Positions 23,709 through 31,941 of a DNA stretch of 41,645 nucleotides are shown piece by piece (the first letter of the stretch is position 1; every line of letters starts with the position of its first letter). This DNA comes from Candidatus Obscuribacterales bacterium (GTDB lineage Bacteria > Cyanobacteriota > Vampirovibrionia > Obscuribacterales > Obscuribacteraceae), in assembly GCA_019747875.1 (NCBI GenBank), contig JAIEQI010000153.1, positions 1-41,645 on the forward strand, read 5' to 3'. A program made the position numbers and the translations under genes. The notes under the pieces were generated by a model, which saw only the letters and a program-made list of their open reading frames with translations, was not told where the DNA came from and searched no databases.

Positions 23709-24848
23709 TCAGTGGGACCCTCCCCCTCCACGCATGCTCATGCCTGCAAGGCTGGCAGCTTGAGGACCGACCAGACGATTGAAATCGTCAGGTCTACTTG
23801 TTTTTGTCAAAGCATCTTGATAGGTCACCAAGCCTGCTTTCACAAGTCCAGCTAGTGCGCTTTCAAGAGTTTGCATCCCCTGATTGGCACCCATCTGAAT
23901 TGAAGAATAAATCTGGGCTGTTTTCGCTTCACGAATCAAGTTAGCGATAGCCGGCGTGTTGACCATGATTTCGCAGGCGCAAATTCGGCCACGCATTTGG
24001 GAGTTTGCACCAACCTTTGCTTGTGCACGCGACATCAGCGTCTGCGATACAACGGCGACAAGGCTATTTGACAACTGAACACGAACCTGTTGCTGCTGTG
24101 CTTCCGGAAACACGTCGACAATACGGTCGATAGTTTGCGCGGCGGAGCTTGTGTGCAGGGTTCCGAACACCAAGTGACCTGTTTCGGCAGCTGTCAGTGC
24201 CAAACCGATCGTCTCCAGGTCCCGCATTTCACCGACCAGGATGATATCGGGATCTTCCCGCAGTGCGCCTCTAAGTGCATTTGAAAAGCTCTTCGTGTCT
24301 GAGCCGAGTTCACGCTGGCTAACGATCGACTTCTTGTGCCTGTGCAAAAATTCGATCGGGTCTTCGATGGTCAAAATATGTTCAGAGCGGTTCTCATTAA
24401 TCCAGTTGATCATGGCCGCCAATGTGGATGATTTGCCGGAACCCGTCGGTCCGGTTACCAGCACCAAGCCTCTAGGTTTGTGAACGAGATCTTTAGAGAT
24501 GACGGCGGGCAAATCAAGGTCTTCCAAAATCGGAACTTGGAACGGGATCGTTCTCATGGCGACCGCATAGCTGCCACGATCCTTGTATACGTTAACCCGG
24601 AATCGGCCTAGTCCGGAAACACCGTAGCTGCAGTCAAGTTCAAATGTATTTTCCAAGGTCTTGCGCTGATCGCCTGTCAGCATCGAAAACACCATTCTTT
24701 GAATGTCATCCTTATTAACAGGATCAAACTCGCTCGAAATAAGTTTACCGGATGCGCGAATCATTGGTGGCAAACCGACTTTTAAGTGCAAGTCGGAAGC
24801 GCCCTTATCGACGACCAGTTGAAGAATTTCTTGAATTTCTATAGGCAT
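23709..24848 (-). CDS. pilT: Pilus retraction ATPase PilT
   Basis: Hexameric cytoplasmic ATPase driving pilus retraction and twitching. It starts with the PilT N-terminal domain (IQEILQLVVDKGASDLHLKV followed by GLPPMIR). Walker A GPTGSGKSS is at about 133-141; the Asp box (TIEDPIEFLH), Walker B (DPDIILVGEMRD) and His box (GHLVFGTLHTSSAAQTIDRI) all follow. The C-terminal LIREAKTAQIYSSIQMGANQ corresponds to the AIRNLIRE retraction motif region (AIANLIRE here). At 379 residues it is slightly longer than usual because of a Gly/Ser tail (MRGGGGSH). It lies between pilB and pilC, as in cyanobacteria. Confidence 0.97.
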   Translation of the reverse strand: MPIEIQEILQLVVDKGASDLHLKVGLPPMIRASGKLISSEFDPVNKDDIQRMVFSMLTGDQRKTLENTFELDCSYGVSGLGRFRVNVYKDRGSYAVAMRTIPFQVPILEDLDLPAVISKDLVHKPRGLVLVTGPTGSGKSSTLAAMINWINENRSEHILTIEDPIEFLHRHKKSIVSQRELGSDTKSFSNALRGALREDPDIILVGEMRDLETIGLALTAAETGHLVFGTLHTSSAAQTIDRIVDVFPEAQQQQVRVQLSNSLVAVVSQTLMSRAQAKVGANSQMRGRICACEIMVNTPAIANLIREAKTAQIYSSIQMGANQGMQTLESALAGLVKAGLVTYQDALTKTSRPDDFNRLVGPQAASLAGMSMRGGGGSH

Positions 24849-24899
24849 GATGCAGCCAACTCCTTTGAATGCTTCCTAGAATCTTCTCTAAAATTGCTC

Positions 24900-26963
24900 C
24901 TACTCTTTCTTTGCAAACGCTCTTTCCGCCTGACAATACGGACACCTTTGCCAGGTGCCAAAGACTTCCGCTTCGCAGGATGGACAAACGTGATCCAGTT
25001 GCGCCTCCTCTACCGACAAGCCGCATTTTGCACAGGATCCCCAGCCTTCTTCAACCAAGGTTCCACATCTGACACAAGACTTTTTCAATTCATGTTGACA
25101 GAATGGACATTTGATGAAGTCATCGCCAATCGGATTACGACACTTTCCACAAAGCTTTTCACCACCTGATGTGTCCGAAATAGTTACCCGGATACATTCC
25201 TCAGGTGTGGTATGACCTTGCGCAACTAAGCGCAAGCTGTATTCCTTCAAAGGCACCATGCCAGAGGATTTTGCCGCGAATCGCAGCATTGCAGTGGACG
25301 CTCCCTTTGCAATCAGGTCCCGCAACTCATCGTTGAGACGCATTACCTCATAGCAGCCAACCCGGCCGCGGTAGCCACCATTAAAACAGCTTTCGCATCC
25401 TTTGCCTCTATAAAAGATCGGAAAACCATTATCAGCCATTTTGAATCTATAGAAGTTGATTTGCGCTTCCGCCATCACTTCCTGGCTACGATCCATGAGC
25501 CCAAGGTATTCAAGCATGTTGCGATCTGGCACATACTCTTCTTTGCAGTCACCGCAAACACGACGAACAAGACGCTGGGCGATAATGCCGATTGTCGCAG
25601 ACGATATAAGGAAGCGCTCGACCTCCATTTCCTCAAGACGTGAGATGGCTCCTGGTGCGTCGTTCGTGTGAAGCGTGGTGAACACAAGGTGACCTGTGAG
25701 CGCCGCTTCGACAGCGATTTTTGCAGTTTCTTTATCCCGCGTTTCCCCTACGAGCATGATGTCCGGGTCTTGACGCAAGAAGGCTCTGAGAATTCTGGCG
25801 AAGTCCATTCCTTTTTCACGGATGACCTGCACCTGCGTGATACCTGACATGTCGTACTCGATCGGGTCTTCCGCTGTCACGATGTTGACGTCCGGAGTGT
25901 TGCGTTCTGCAAGCGCCGAGTAGAGAGTAGTTGTTTTTCCAGAACCTGTAGGTCCGGTTACGAAGATGATGCCGTATGGTTTTGAAATCATGTCGAGGAT
26001 TTCTTTCATGGCATCTTCGTCTGTGATCAATTTGTTCAAACCGATCTGAGTATTCGATTTATCCAAAATACGCATAACCACCTTCTCGCCGAATTTGGCG
26101 GGCAAGGTAGAAACCCGGAAGTCGATGTCTCTTCCGGATAGCCTGACTCGGATACGACCGTCTTGGGGAATACGACGCTCGGCGATGTCGAGGTCAGCCA
26201 TAACTTTTAGACGTGATACCAATGCTGGCAAGATCGGCTTTGGAAGCTTTCTATCGAGCATCAGCACACCGTCTCGGCGAAAGCGTATTGCCACTTCCTT
26301 CTCGTGCGGCTCGACGTGAATATCTGAAATCCTGTTTTTGATTGCTTTTGCCAAAATCTGGTTTGCAAGCATAACAATAGGAGCGTCAGAAGCTTGGTCT
26401 TCCAAGTCCTTTTCCGAAATCTCCTCTCCCAGATCAGCAAGTATGTCCATCTGGCTAAGATCGACTTCTTGGTCGATAAAGCCGTGCGCGCTGGCATCTT
26501 CCTCAATCTTTTTGTCGCTTAAGTGTTTGGAATAGATGGTTTCCATGAATCCCTGGAAATCATCCTCCGTACAAACAGAGAGTTTTACTTGCATGCCTTT
26601 CAGACGCATCTTAATATCATCAAGCGCAACAAGATTGTTCGGATTAACCATCGCAATGCTGACGCGATTGCCATCCTTCGAAACAGGCACTAGTTGATGT
26701 TGACGCATAACCGCTTCCGGCAAGAGAGCCAAACATTCTGGAACTGGTGCCGGAGTCTTTGCAAGCGGCAAATAGTTGACACCATACTGAAGCTCAAGCG
26801 CGTTCTTTAACTGATTTTCGGTGGCCAGTCCAAGTCTTGCCAGGATTAGACTGACGGGCTCGCCCGTCTTTTCCCTTTCAAGTTGTACGTCCTTCCACTC
26901 TTCTGGTGAGATTAGCCCATTCTCGACTAACAGATCACCAATTTCCTTCTTGACAAGCGCCAT
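24900..26963 (-). CDS. pilB: Pilus extension ATPase PilB with three C-terminal zinc ribbons
   Basis: Motor for pilus polymerisation. The N-terminal GspE/MshEN domain (IGDLLVENGLISPEEWKDVQ) leads into the hexameric ATPase core: Walker A GPTGSGKTTT (from 337), Asp box TAEDPIEYDM, Walker B DPDIMLVGETRD, His box GHLVFTTLHTNDAP, and the core tetracysteine (VCGDC and GCESCFNGGYRGRVGCYEV). Residues 605-687 are extra: twelve cysteines form three CxxC-x10-CxxC zinc ribbons (C605/608/619/622, C630/633/644/647, C660/663/674/677). Such ribbons usually bind zinc and mediate protein or RNA contacts. The ATG at 26963 has GGAG upstream and fits the family N-terminus; a TTG at 27005 is unlikely. First gene of pilB-pilT-pilC. 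Confidence 0.95.
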   Translation of the reverse strand: MALVKKEIGDLLVENGLISPEEWKDVQLEREKTGEPVSLILARLGLATENQLKNALELQYGVNYLPLAKTPAPVPECLALLPEAVMRQHQLVPVSKDGNRVSIAMVNPNNLVALDDIKMRLKGMQVKLSVCTEDDFQGFMETIYSKHLSDKKIEEDASAHGFIDQEVDLSQMDILADLGEEISEKDLEDQASDAPIVMLANQILAKAIKNRISDIHVEPHEKEVAIRFRRDGVLMLDRKLPKPILPALVSRLKVMADLDIAERRIPQDGRIRVRLSGRDIDFRVSTLPAKFGEKVVMRILDKSNTQIGLNKLITDEDAMKEILDMISKPYGIIFVTGPTGSGKTTTLYSALAERNTPDVNIVTAEDPIEYDMSGITQVQVIREKGMDFARILRAFLRQDPDIMLVGETRDKETAKIAVEAALTGHLVFTTLHTNDAPGAISRLEEMEVERFLISSATIGIIAQRLVRRVCGDCKEEYVPDRNMLEYLGLMDRSQEVMAEAQINFYRFKMADNGFPIFYRGKGCESCFNGGYRGRVGCYEVMRLNDELRDLIAKGASTAMLRFAAKSSGMVPLKEYSLRLVAQGHTTPEECIRVTISDTSGGEKLCGKCRNPIGDDFIKCPFCQHELKKSCVRCGTLVEEGWGSCAKCGLSVEEAQLDHVCPSCEAEVFGTWQRCPYCQAERAFAKKE

Positions 26964-27132
26964 TCTCGCGATCTCCGAAACAACCGACTTGAAAACACCA
27001 CACAAAGCCCCGCCAAGGGCCCAATTTTTTGTTCCCGACCCAGCATAGCCCTAAACAGATAAATAGATGGGAAGGCGGAATATCAGGCAAAATGGGGAGG
27101 TTTTGAGATTAAAAACGCAAAGATGAGGCATC

Positions 27133-27162
27133 TTCACTGCAAGTTCACGAAGCCGATAGAAT
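27133..27162 (+). promoter_or_regulatory. Possible promoter for membrane glycosyltransferase
   Basis: TTCACT (27133-27138), an 18-base spacer and TAGAAT (27157-27162) lie 24 bases before the ATG at 27187. The -10 also reads as part of GCCGATAG (27152-27159 in context), which is close to a FliA-type -10, but no matching TAAA -35 is present. The divergent pilB promoter must lie in the same 220-base gap. Confidence 0.3.
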
Positions 27163-27186
27163 AAACCTGACAGTTCGGCAGGGCAA

Positions 27187-28707
27187 ATGAAGCCAAGCAT
27201 AGTTTTTAGTCTGATAATTTTATTGGCTGCAGGGCTGAGACTTTCGGGCATTTGCTTTGACAGCCTCTGGTTGGACGAAAGTTATCAGAGTATGGTCGGA
27301 GCTTTCGGACACGGAGCAATAGATCTGGCTGCCGATCCAGCTGGCAAAATGACGCTCTTCCGCTTTGAACCGCCGGCTTCGACAGCTCAGTTGCTGGCCA
27401 ATTTTCGCTCGGTGGATCCCTTATGCCCGCCTCTATATGCGGTGCTTCTAAATAGATGGATGGTGATCATCGGGCAAAGCGACTTCGCGGTCCGCTCCCT
27501 GTCAATGCTGATTTCGACGATATCAGTAGCGATGCTTTGCTATTTCTGCCGGTGCCTTTTGACGACAAGAGTCGCCATATTCGCAGGCTTGCTTGCGGCC
27601 GTTTCACCCTTTTCAATTCATTATGCGCAGGAAGCCCGAATGTACAGTTTGGTCGAATTGACGGGCTTAATATCCGGGTCTTGCCTACTACTAATATTAC
27701 GCGAAGGCATAACACCGCTCAGATCGAAATTACTAGTGCCACTATATGTAATATCAACATGGGCAATGATTAATACGCATTACACTTCGCTTTTCATGGC
27801 GGCGGCAGAAGGTGCATTGTCCGTTGCCTTCTTGCTCTGGAGCCGTCAATGGCGCACCCTGCTCGTGCTAGTTGTTGCATGGCTAGCAACTGCCCTTCTG
27901 TGGCTTCCATGGCTACCAATGTTTCTAGTTTCGGCAGGATCACGAAAAGAGTCGTTCTATATTGCAAAGAAAACTGACTTTATCTGGGCACTCTATGCAC
28001 TATTCATACGTGTTCCAGTGAACTGGTTGACCTTCCTTTGCGGGCATAAGGTGGTGGCTTATGCGATACCAACTTATGTCACCAGCGCAATTATGCTTTT
28101 GCTCTCGGGCAAAGAAATTTTCAAGTCGAGCAAAGAACGTTTTTCCCTTTGCGCACTATGGTTATGGGCGATTGTACCGGCAGGCGGGCTCTGGCTAATT
28201 GATGTTCTCGAAGGACACCGGGTAATCGAAGTAGCACGATACAGTGTTTTTACAGCTCCAGCTATTTTCATGCTGGCTGCTTATGGTCTTGCAGAAGCAA
28301 TCAGCTGGCGGAAAGCCTTTACCTGGTTGGCAGCGGTGCATTTCCTTTTCGCCGGAATCAATATTGTCTATTTGCACATAGTTCATCAAAGAGAACCATG
28401 GAAGGAAATGGCTGCCACGGTCGAATTGAACGTGCCACAGGACAGACTGCTTCTTGTTAGCCAGCATTATGACTTAATATGCTTGAATCGCTACTTAACA
28501 AAGCCTCGCCTTCAACGAGGTGTAAGCCCGGCAATGGGAGAAAGCGTCATTAGAGATATAGTGAACAAGAACGATTCCTTTGCACTTCTAACGGCGCAGG
28601 AAGGTGAGTCGTTAGCATCTATGATTCCGGCTGAGTATAAGCTGGAAAAGCGCTTCGACTATTCCCACGGCTTGCACCTCAGACTTTATAGCAGGCAGAT
28701 TAACTAG
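27187..28707 (+). CDS. Membrane glycosyltransferase, GT39/PMT-like (ArnT class)
   Basis: Polytopic GT-C fold glycosyltransferase of 506 residues with about ten membrane segments. The first external loop has the acidic motif SLWLDESYQ expected for the GT-C catalytic site, and a second conserved-type motif SIHYAQEARMYSLVE follows. These are typical of the PMT_2 / ArnT-like group that use polyprenyl-phosphate sugars and act on the periplasmic face. The acceptor (protein, lipid or pilin) is unknown. It is divergent from pilB, so pilin glycosylation is a conceivable but unproven role. AGGG lies just upstream of the ATG. Confidence 0.88.
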   Translation: MKPSIVFSLIILLAAGLRLSGICFDSLWLDESYQSMVGAFGHGAIDLAADPAGKMTLFRFEPPASTAQLLANFRSVDPLCPPLYAVLLNRWMVIIGQSDFAVRSLSMLISTISVAMLCYFCRCLLTTRVAIFAGLLAAVSPFSIHYAQEARMYSLVELTGLISGSCLLLILREGITPLRSKLLVPLYVISTWAMINTHYTSLFMAAAEGALSVAFLLWSRQWRTLLVLVVAWLATALLWLPWLPMFLVSAGSRKESFYIAKKTDFIWALYALFIRVPVNWLTFLCGHKVVAYAIPTYVTSAIMLLLSGKEIFKSSKERFSLCALWLWAIVPAGGLWLIDVLEGHRVIEVARYSVFTAPAIFMLAAYGLAEAISWRKAFTWLAAVHFLFAGINIVYLHIVHQREPWKEMAATVELNVPQDRLLLVSQHYDLICLNRYLTKPRLQRGVSPAMGESVIRDIVNKNDSFALLTAQEGESLASMIPAEYKLEKRFDYSHGLHLRLYSRQIN

Positions 28708-28767
28708 CTGACCGAATGGGTAAAAGATGCTAGTCTTAGTTTGAATCGCCTTTTGAGGATGTCCGCA

Positions 28768-29172
28768 TTGTCAAATAACGAAGAGCAAAGCAACAAGAGC
28801 CAGGCTGAGGAAAAGAAAACCGAGAGCCTGCAGAAGCAATCTGCTGAAGATTCCTCCGTGCAAGCGCAAAGCGATCAATCAAACGCTACATCACAAGGTG
28901 AAATTGAGACAAAGATTAAGAAGCAACATCACACAGGTATTACACAGCAAATTGGATTACTTTCGGAAAGCAACGAAACTGCCAAAAAGTATTCCGATGT
29001 AGTGAACCAGTATCAGCAAATGCGCAGTCGCAATTTAGCTGAAAGTGGAATCAGCCAAGCTTTCGGTTCCTTGCTCCCAAAGAAATCTCCTGAGGAAGAG
29101 CAAAAGGATAAAGAGAAGGACAAAGACGATGACGGCTGGTCAATGTTCAAGCCCTCAGACGACAAGAAATAA
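28768..29172 (+). CDS. Small charged protein of unknown function
   Basis: I do not recognise it. About 134 residues, very hydrophilic, rich in Q, E, K and S, with a lysine/aspartate-rich C-terminus (EEEQKDKEKDKDDDGWSMFK). A short more ordered stretch is TGITQQIGLLSESNETAKKY followed by SDVVNQYQQMRSRNLAESGI. No signal peptide or membrane segment. Start choice: GAGGA at 28755-28759 is spaced correctly for the TTG at 28768; the ATG at 28759 sits directly on that site, and a TTG at 28741 lacks one. It lies 60 bases after the glycosyltransferase and may be co-transcribed. Confidence 0.6.
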   Translation: MSNNEEQSNKSQAEEKKTESLQKQSAEDSSVQAQSDQSNATSQGEIETKIKKQHHTGITQQIGLLSESNETAKKYSDVVNQYQQMRSRNLAESGISQAFGSLLPKKSPEEEQKDKEKDKDDDGWSMFKPSDDKK

Positions 29173-29197
29173 ATACTCAACTAGTTTTAGTTAGAAA

Positions 29198-30409
29198 CTA
29201 CGCCATCAAAATATCACGGGTTCTTTTGTCGCGAAGCTTCCAGATCGCTGCATCAGTTAAGAAGTGATGGAAGTTGACGCAGCAGAAGATGCTGGCAAAT
29301 GCTAGATCGAATGAGACGCCCATCTGTTCGAGGACGTGTGGAATGCCGATGTACATGAAAGTACCGACTAGTACGAGGCTGGCAAAATACTTCAGAGCCA
29401 GTGGTTTTGTCAGTGCTTTGGCTATCTGGACTGTTGGCAGTCCATCAGGCAATCCTTTGTCCTTCAAATAGTAGGCCGTACTGGTGACCAGATATTGGCT
29501 GCCATGATAGAAGGCTGGAACGTAAAGCCAAAGTGTACCGGTTACCTCCTTACCAAAGATCCAGATTAAGATGCCGGTCGCAGTAAGAAGAGAAGCAGGC
29601 AGGGGAAAGACCTTCTTTTCAAAAACTGCTTTCTTGCAAACAATCAGAGTAAACAGAGCTGCCAACCCGGCAAGCACATAACTGACGGCAACAAAAACAG
29701 GCTCGGGCAGCGGTCCCCAAAACGGAATATCGATGCCGATGAACTTGCCACCGCCCCAATCGTAGAAGGTAAATTGGCGCACAATCGCAAACAAGCAAGT
29801 AGCTTGCATCAACATCGAAAAAATGTTCTTCTCGAACGAGCTCAGCGTATAGTTACGCTTATAGCAGTACAGCAAAGCCAATCCATAACTTTGCGCCGTG
29901 AAATGTTGGCTCACCCAGATCAAATAGATCTTTGTGAATACTGAAACTGCAGATGGAACAAGCAAACCCGCTATCGCTAGAAATCCACAAACAAGAGCGA
30001 GCTTCTCAGTGTGGAATTTGAAGCGAGCCTTTTCTTCCTTTTGAAAAATACGATGCAAGGTTGCAACATTATGCGTCTCGCTGAGCATGTGAGTACCAAC
30101 GATGACCAGCATTACAAGCGCTTGCACGCCAAGATCACGACTATGGTTTCCGAACACGAAGAAATGCAGCCCAAAGAAAAGCCAGACGATACCGCCACAG
30201 GAAAACAACAAATCAATTGCCGGGTTCAGTATCCACGGATTGATCTCTTGTTTCCCTGTGCCAGCGGCTACCTTGCTACAAGCAGCTTCAGCGCCCTGGT
30301 CCAACTGCGAGCTGCCGGCCGTATGCCCAGCCTGCAACTCACTAGTTGAATCAGTTATCGCTGTCACTGGCTGCTTAACTGGATCGAGGTCAGCAACCAG
30401 AACAGTCAT
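29198..30409 (-). CDS. Uncharacterised polytopic membrane protein with His motifs
   Basis: A 403-residue protein with a roughly 55-residue hydrophilic N-terminus and about nine or ten membrane segments. I cannot assign a family with confidence. Histidine-bearing motifs stand out: GTHMLSETHNVATLHRIF near the second segment, WVSQHFTAQSYGLALLY, PAFYHGSQYLV, and NFHHFLTDAAIWKLRDKRTR at the C-terminus. Clustered histidines at membrane edges are a feature of di-metal membrane enzymes (desaturase, hydroxylase or carotenoid-oxygenase types), but order and spacing do not let me name one. It begins right at the stop of the secreted-protein gene (TAAATG, with GAGGAC upstream), so the two are translationally linked. 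Confidence 0.8.
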   Translation of the reverse strand: MTVLVADLDPVKQPVTAITDSTSELQAGHTAGSSQLDQGAEAACSKVAAGTGKQEINPWILNPAIDLLFSCGGIVWLFFGLHFFVFGNHSRDLGVQALVMLVIVGTHMLSETHNVATLHRIFQKEEKARFKFHTEKLALVCGFLAIAGLLVPSAVSVFTKIYLIWVSQHFTAQSYGLALLYCYKRNYTLSSFEKNIFSMLMQATCLFAIVRQFTFYDWGGGKFIGIDIPFWGPLPEPVFVAVSYVLAGLAALFTLIVCKKAVFEKKVFPLPASLLTATGILIWIFGKEVTGTLWLYVPAFYHGSQYLVTSTAYYLKDKGLPDGLPTVQIAKALTKPLALKYFASLVLVGTFMYIGIPHVLEQMGVSFDLAFASIFCCVNFHHFLTDAAIWKLRDKRTRDILMA

Positions 30410-30829
30410 TTATTTGTCCTCTACCCATTGGGGCATCCCAGACATGGAGTAGATTGGCGCCTCCACCCAATGCCCCTTTTTCGATCCTTTCGGCGGTTTC
30501 AAACCCAGCGGAGCCTTAGTGAGCCGTTTTTGTGAAGAGTGCAAGCTGGGAACTGCTACAGATGCAGCCGGCACCATTTTCAAGGAGCTTGGGCTCGGCG
30601 AAGAAAGCGATCCAGGTGTTGCGACCGGCCTTGCAGTCTTAGGCATTAAGGCCGGTGATATTGGCGCAATAGAAGCAATTGAGCCCCGATCGATAATTGG
30701 CGCTGGGGCGGCGTCAGCACCATGAGACGTTACAGTTTCTGCCGGCAATGTACCAGCATATTGCGCCTTTGCTTGTGGCAGCGCCAGTGCAACTGTTAAT
30801 AAGAAAAATGCGATCCGACTAGTATTCAA
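30410..30829 (-). CDS. Small secreted proline/serine-rich protein
   Basis: Predicted secreted or periplasmic protein of about 139 residues. A signal peptide is clear when the TTG at 30829 is used: NTSRIAFFLLTVALALPQAKA then QYAG, with cleavage after AKA. That TTG has a perfect GGAGG eight bases upstream (30838-30842), while the longer frame to 30889 would hide the signal peptide. The mature part is Pro/Ser/Ala-rich and basic, with the end GHWVEAPIYSMSGMPQWVED as its only ordered-looking stretch. It is directly followed by the membrane protein gene with no gap. Function unknown; a partner or substrate of that membrane protein is an inference. Confidence 0.75.
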   Translation of the reverse strand: MNTSRIAFFLLTVALALPQAKAQYAGTLPAETVTSHGADAAPAPIIDRGSIASIAPISPALMPKTARPVATPGSLSSPSPSSLKMVPAASVAVPSLHSSQKRLTKAPLGLKPPKGSKKGHWVEAPIYSMSGMPQWVEDK

Positions 30830-31074
30830 TTTTGAATCCTCCGAAGGGGTGGCATTGCACAGCAAATGCTGCCTCACGCAGAAGCGCATGACACGATAGA
30901 TAGCTGTAAATGCACGGATGGTGGACGGATGTTGGACAGATCAAGTTCATTCTAGATCCTGGCGATTTTAAAGAAATAGGACAAAAACACTGATCTTTCT
31001 CTGGTGCAAATGGCTGCCGAAAATCGGCGAATGTATATTCACAAAAAACGCTCTAATCAATTTTCAAACTTAGG

Positions 31075-31758
31075 CTACGCTTCGCCAGGTGGAACCATCA
31101 TGTAACCAACGCGATGAATGGTTCGAATCATGGATTCCTTTCCGTCGGAATCGATCTTGTGTCGCAAACGCATGATCTGAATGCGCACAGTATCCGGGGC
31201 AGCATCCGACTCTGAAGACCAAACTCGATCAAGAATTGCCTCTGAACTAAAGGGCTGGTTCGGATGGCGCATGAAAAACTCCAATAACGCCAGTTCTTTG
31301 GGTTGCAAGTTCAACTGTTCATCACCACGGTAAGCCTGCCTGCTTACCGTGTTGAGCGTGATGTCACCAATTTTAAGGACCGTTTCTAAAACCGGGGCGG
31401 GTCTACGCAGCAAAGCCCTGATTCTCGCTGTCAGCTCTTTGAAATGGAATGGCTTGGTTAGATAATCATCAGCACCGGCATCCAGGCCTGTTTCCTTGTC
31501 TTCAATCTCTTTTTTGCCTGTGAGCATCAAGACCGGAGAGGAGCCGCCCTTGGAACGAAATTCCTGGCAAATCTCGGGTCCCGACATTCCAGGCAGCTCC
31601 CAATCGAGAATAACCAGATCATATTTATAGAATCTCAGCCGTTCCAAGCCCTCGGGACCTTTGTGTACAGCGTCGATAACGTGATTCTCACCTTGCAGGG
31701 TGTCGATAATCAGCGTACAAAGCTGGCGATCATCTTCAACTAAAAGAATTTTTGCCAT
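31075..31758 (-). CDS. OmpR/PhoB-family response regulator
   Basis: Cytoplasmic transcription regulator of 228 residues. The receiver domain begins MAKILLVEDDRQ with the acidic pair, has phospho-acceptor Asp52 in VILDWELPGMSG, a threonine in LMLTGKKEI and the lysine in DDYLTKPFHF. The winged-helix C-terminus has LNLQPKELALLEFFMRHPNQ, the recognition helix region DTVRIQIMRLRHKI, and the final wing IRTIHRVGYMM. The ATG at 31758 gives the family length; a longer open frame to 31968 would overlap the kinase gene and is rejected. It is divergent from the histidine kinase at 31942, with 183 bases between them, and is its likely partner. Confidence 0.95.
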   Translation of the reverse strand: MAKILLVEDDRQLCTLIIDTLQGENHVIDAVHKGPEGLERLRFYKYDLVILDWELPGMSGPEICQEFRSKGGSSPVLMLTGKKEIEDKETGLDAGADDYLTKPFHFKELTARIRALLRRPAPVLETVLKIGDITLNTVSRQAYRGDEQLNLQPKELALLEFFMRHPNQPFSSEAILDRVWSSESDAAPDTVRIQIMRLRHKIDSDGKESMIRTIHRVGYMMVPPGEA

Positions 31759-31941
31759 TTCAAATCGCGCAAAAGGCGGATAATCGGGAATACATGCAAT
31801 ACTACACCGGCAGAGCGATTTTGGTCCTCTTTGCTTCACCGCAAATGACGTACTCAAAATAAAAGCTGCGGAGTTTCGAAGGGATATCGAGTCCCTCATT
31901 GCTCCGACGATTAGATCCCCCTGAACAAAGAGTCTTTTAGG

